NCBI GenBank assembly: GCA_009777005.1
Contig: WRMT01000154.1
Coordinates: forward strand, 1 to 7,297
Length of the DNA stretch: 7,297 bases
Origin: Methanobrevibacter sp.
GTDB lineage: Archaea; Methanobacteriota; Methanobacteria; Methanobacteriales; Methanobacteriaceae
Direction of reading: 5' to 3'
Of the stretch, positions 5,366 to 7,297 are shown piece after piece; the first letter of the stretch is position 1, and the number at the start of each line of letters is the position of its first letter. The notes beneath the pieces were generated by a model. The model saw nothing but the letters and a program-made list of their open reading frames with translations. It searched no databases and was not told the DNA's origin. The position numbers and the translations under genes were made by a program.

Positions 5366-6199
5366 TTGATTAAATTAGAGGAAAAAATTTCAGATCCTAA
5401 AAAACTCGACTGGGAGTATTTTTGGAGAAAAGAACATAGAAAAAGAGATGAAAAAGAAAAAGATTGGGATAAAATAGCTATTAAATTTGGAAAATGGATT
5501 GAAAATGATGATTATGCTGAAAAATTAATTAATAAATTAATTATAGAAAAATCTGACACAATTTTAGACTTAGGTTGTGGTGAAGGAACAATAAGTATTC
5601 CATTAGCTAAAAAATCCTCAAAGTTAACAGCCATTGATTTATCAGAAAGAATGTTAGAGCAAATAATTGAAAAAGCAAATAAGGAAGGTTTAAACAATAT
5701 TAACACTAAAAAGATGGATTTAAGAGATATAAATCTTAATAATGTAGGTCCTCACGATGTTGTAATAGCTTCTAGGTCAGTTAATTCCATTTTTTCAATT
5801 AAGGATTTTTTAAAAAATCTCAATGAAATAGCTAATAAATATGTATATCTAACGATATTCGGAGCTGAAAACAAGAAATATGAGAAGGTTGTAGCAGAAC
5901 TTCTTAATAAAGATTATAAAACCTATCCTCATTATAGCTATATTTTTAACTTATTAGTAAATATAGGAATATCTCCTAATGCTGAAAATCTCTATTGTGA
6001 AAGTAGTATAGAATATGAAAACATGGAAGATGCATTAAAGAGGATTGCTTGGAGATTAGGTGGATTAAATTTTGAAGAAAATAAAATATTGAAAAAACAC
6101 TTAGAAGAAATTCTTGTATTAAATCAAAGAGGAAAACTTGAAAATCCTTTTGAAAAAGCTGAATGGGTTTTAATTTGGTGGAAAAAGGAAGGTAATTAG
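5366..6199 (+). CDS. Class I SAM-dependent methyltransferase
   Basis: This 277-residue soluble protein has a Rossmann-type SAM-binding core. Motif I is ILDLGCGEGT (66-75), the acidic end of strand 2 is Asp91 in LTAIDLSERML, and MDLRD (117-121) and HDVVIASRSVNSI (130-142) fit the later motifs. The charged start, with DWEYFWRKEHRKRDEKEKDWDKIAIKFGKWI (15-45), resembles methyltransferases I recall next to metal-chelate transporters in methanogens. The C-terminal half (about 165-277) is probably the substrate-recognition part and ends WVLIWWKK. The substrate is unknown. The start is a TTG directly after the GGGGTGAT ribosome site, an unusually tight spacing; no ATG lies in frame until residue 97, so TTG is the best choice, with ATT at 5369 a remote alternative. 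It sits between permease and ATPase genes, suggesting a role in handling the transported metal complex or ligand. Confidence 0.87.
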   Translation: MIKLEEKISDPKKLDWEYFWRKEHRKRDEKEKDWDKIAIKFGKWIENDDYAEKLINKLIIEKSDTILDLGCGEGTISIPLAKKSSKLTAIDLSERMLEQIIEKANKEGLNNINTKKMDLRDINLNNVGPHDVVIASRSVNSIFSIKDFLKNLNEIANKYVYLTIFGAENKKYEKVVAELLNKDYKTYPHYSYIFNLLVNIGISPNAENLYCESSIEYENMEDALKRIAWRLGGLNFEENKILKKHLEEILVLNQRGKLENPFEKAEWVLIWWKKEGN

Positions 6200-6252
6200 T
6201 TAATTATTTTTTAGTTAATTATTTTTTAGTTAATTATTTTTTAGCTAATTAT
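6198..6252 (+). terminator. Triple 15-bp T-rich repeat after the methyltransferase
   Basis: AGTTAATTATTTTTT is repeated exactly three times (6198-6212, 6213-6227, 6228-6242), followed by a partial copy with a T-to-C change (AGCTAATTAT, 6243-6252). The first copy overlaps the TAG stop codon of the methyltransferase. Each full copy ends in T6, which in archaea favours transcript release, so this may act as a three-step terminator or attenuator before the ATPase gene. It could also be simple slippage expansion. Confidence 0.6.
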
Positions 6253-6279
6253 ATAGTTTATTTGGTTTTTTTAATGGTG
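6249..6279 (+). promoter_or_regulatory. TATA-like box and ribosome site of the FecE-type ATPase gene
   Basis: TTATATAG (6249-6256) comes just after the T-rich repeats and would start transcription near 6276-6280. GGTG (6276-6279) is the ribosome site, five bases before the ATG at 6285. If the T-rich repeats end upstream transcripts, this box could drive the ATPase separately; a start that close would leave almost no leader. Confidence 0.4.
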
Positions 6280-6284
6280 TTAAA

Positions 6285-7100
6285 ATGGAAAAAATAATTG
6301 AAGTTAAGGAAATATCTTTTTCATATAATAATGGAGATAATAATATTTTTGAAAATATTAGTTTTAGTATTAATAAAGGAGATGTTTTATGTATTTTAGG
6401 ACCTAATGGAACAGGAAAAACCACATTACTTAAATGTTTAAATGGTTTACAAGATATTAAATCAGGGGAAATTTTATTAAATGGAAAAAATCTAAAGTCA
6501 ATGCCTTTTCCTGAGATTTCTAAATTAGTGGGATACATTGCTCAAGGACACGTTTCAACCTTTCCATTTTCTGTTATTGATGTTGTTTTAATGGGAAGAT
6601 CTCCCTACATAAGTTTAACAGATTCTCCTATGGAAAAAGATTTTAAAATAGCTGAAAGGTCCTTAAAAGATTTAGGAATTCTAGACATGAGGGATAGACC
6701 TTACACAACTTTAAGTGGGGGAGAAAAACAGTTAGTATTTTTAGCTAGAGTTTTAACACAAGAACCAAAGCTACTTATTTTAGATGAGCCTACTTCACAT
6801 TTAGACTTTGGAAATCAGATTAGACTACTTGAACTTATTGAAAATCTTTCAAAAAAAGGATTAGCTATTATCATGTCTTCTCATTTTCCAGACCACACTT
6901 TTTTAGGTTCTAATAAAGTAGCTATACTGAAAAATAAGAATTTCATAGCTTTAGGTGATCCTTTAAATGTCATAACTAAAGATAATCTTAAAAAAGCTTA
7001 TGATATTGACATCGAGCTTATTGAGGTTTCAAAGAGTAGAAAAGTTTGTGTTCCTTTAAGATGTGATATTTCAGTAGAATTTGATAATTTAGCTAAATGA
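6285..7100 (+). CDS. FecE/BtuD-type ABC transporter ATP-binding protein
   Basis: This 271-residue ATPase has all ABC motifs: Walker A GPNGTGKTT (39-47), Q-loop Gln87 in YIAQG, signature LSGGEKQ (143-149), Walker B LLILDEPTSHLD (163-174) with catalytic Glu168, and switch His200 in MSSHFPDH. The segment DVVLMGRSPYI (99-109) between Q-loop and signature is typical of the metal-chelate group (FecE, FhuC, BtuD). Length matches that group, which usually has about 250-270 residues and no TOBE domain. It should couple to the FecCD/BtuC-type permease encoded at 4265-5275, although the methyltransferase gene lies between them. The last 30 residues (from about 242) are less conserved and contain two cysteines (255 and 260) of unknown meaning. 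The ATG has a GGTG site five bases upstream. A terminator-like T-run follows 60 bases after the TGA stop. Confidence 0.92.
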   Translation: MEKIIEVKEISFSYNNGDNNIFENISFSINKGDVLCILGPNGTGKTTLLKCLNGLQDIKSGEILLNGKNLKSMPFPEISKLVGYIAQGHVSTFPFSVIDVVLMGRSPYISLTDSPMEKDFKIAERSLKDLGILDMRDRPYTTLSGGEKQLVFLARVLTQEPKLLILDEPTSHLDFGNQIRLLELIENLSKKGLAIIMSSHFPDHTFLGSNKVAILKNKNFIALGDPLNVITKDNLKKAYDIDIELIEVSKSRKVCVPLRCDISVEFDNLAK

Positions 7101-7147
7101 ATATTATTGATTTGGATATTAATTAACATTTGGATAATAATTATATT

Positions 7148-7171
7148 AAAAAATTTTTTATATTTTTTTTT
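7148..7171 (+). terminator. T-rich terminator after the ATPase
   Basis: AAAAAATTTTTT (7148-7159) is a perfect palindrome followed at 7163-7171 by nine T. It begins about 48 bases after the ATPase stop. Archaeal terminators are mostly T-runs, so this is a good candidate for the end of the cluster. The following 7172-7200 is a simple ATTATT/TTTATATT repeat stretch. Confidence 0.55.
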
Positions 7172-7207
7172 ATTATTATTTATATTATTTATATTATTTT
7201 TAGATAA

Positions 7208-7297
7208 ATGATTATAGTCATGAAAGGAAAAATTGTAATTAATCTTTTGTTAAAATATCATTTAATTTCTGATAAATATATTAATAATAGTTTTAAT
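7208..7297 (+). CDS. Possible start of another gene, cut by window end
   Basis: A frame opens at ATG 7208 (second in-frame ATG at 7220) and runs without a stop to the last base: 30 codons, beginning MIIVMKGKIVINLLLKYHL. A TAA lies directly upstream at 7205-7207. No GGTG-type ribosome site is visible. In DNA this AT-rich an open run of this length can be chance, but it lies where a binding protein or another gene of the importer cluster could start. It does not look like a clear lipoprotein signal, and I recognise no family. Confidence 0.25.
   Translation, partial: MIIVMKGKIVINLLLKYHLISDKYINNSFN

Noticed and set aside
5512..5706. 64-codon - strand open frame
   Set aside because: It is fully inside the methyltransferase gene on the opposite strand, with no protein-like features beyond mirrored codons.
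6245..6538. 97-codon - strand open frame
   Set aside because: It overlaps the start of the FecE-type ATPase, whose motifs are unmistakable, and runs back into the promoter and T-rich repeat.

Overview
The window looks like chromosomal DNA of a very AT-rich methanogenic archaeon of the Methanobacteriales, most likely Methanobrevibacter or a close relative. This rests on four things: strong A/T codon bias (AGA for Arg, ATA for Ile), GGTG-type ribosome binding sites, TATA-like promoter boxes, and a pair of small proteins that resemble DUF2097, a family I associate with methanogens. I ran no searches, so species and family names rest on recognition.

Layout, left to right. (1) Positions 1-480 are gene-free and hold a modular repeat array: four copies of a ~50-bp unit, each followed or preceded by a 22-bp spacer module, plus a 13-bp TTATAAGTTATAA element. 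(2) Two tandem paralogous small genes on the + strand (565-858 and 1002-1313), each with its own likely promoter. (3) A convergent two-gene operon on the - strand, permease (3463-2672) then ATPase with a C-terminal TOBE-like region (2482-1340), most like a tungstate/molybdate ABC importer (WtpB/WtpC or ModB/ModC). Its substrate-binding protein is not next to it. (4) A 785-bp divergent intergenic region (3480-4264) with 29-bp tandem hairpin repeats, a 19-bp segment exactly complementary to the coding region of the next gene, and what may be a decayed gene on the - strand. (5) A + strand cluster: FecCD/BtuC-type permease (4265-5275), class I SAM-dependent methyltransferase (5366-6199) and FecE/BtuD-type ATPase (6285-7100). 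This forms an iron-siderophore/haem/corrinoid-type ABC importer with a methyltransferase between permease and ATPase. (6) A T-rich terminator and the possible first codons of another gene at the right edge.

The two transport systems probably supply metals or metal complexes. Tungsten or molybdenum is needed for formylmethanofuran dehydrogenase, and iron, cobalt or corrinoid for other methanogenesis enzymes. Neither system has its extracytoplasmic binding protein inside the window; the one for the FecCD system could lie just right of it.

The strongest unexplained signals are non-coding. Several intergenic gaps carry their own local tandem duplication (periods 72, 17, 62, 29 and 15 bp). The intergenic segment 3978-4010 could also form about 30 RNA base pairs with codons near the start of the FecCD gene.
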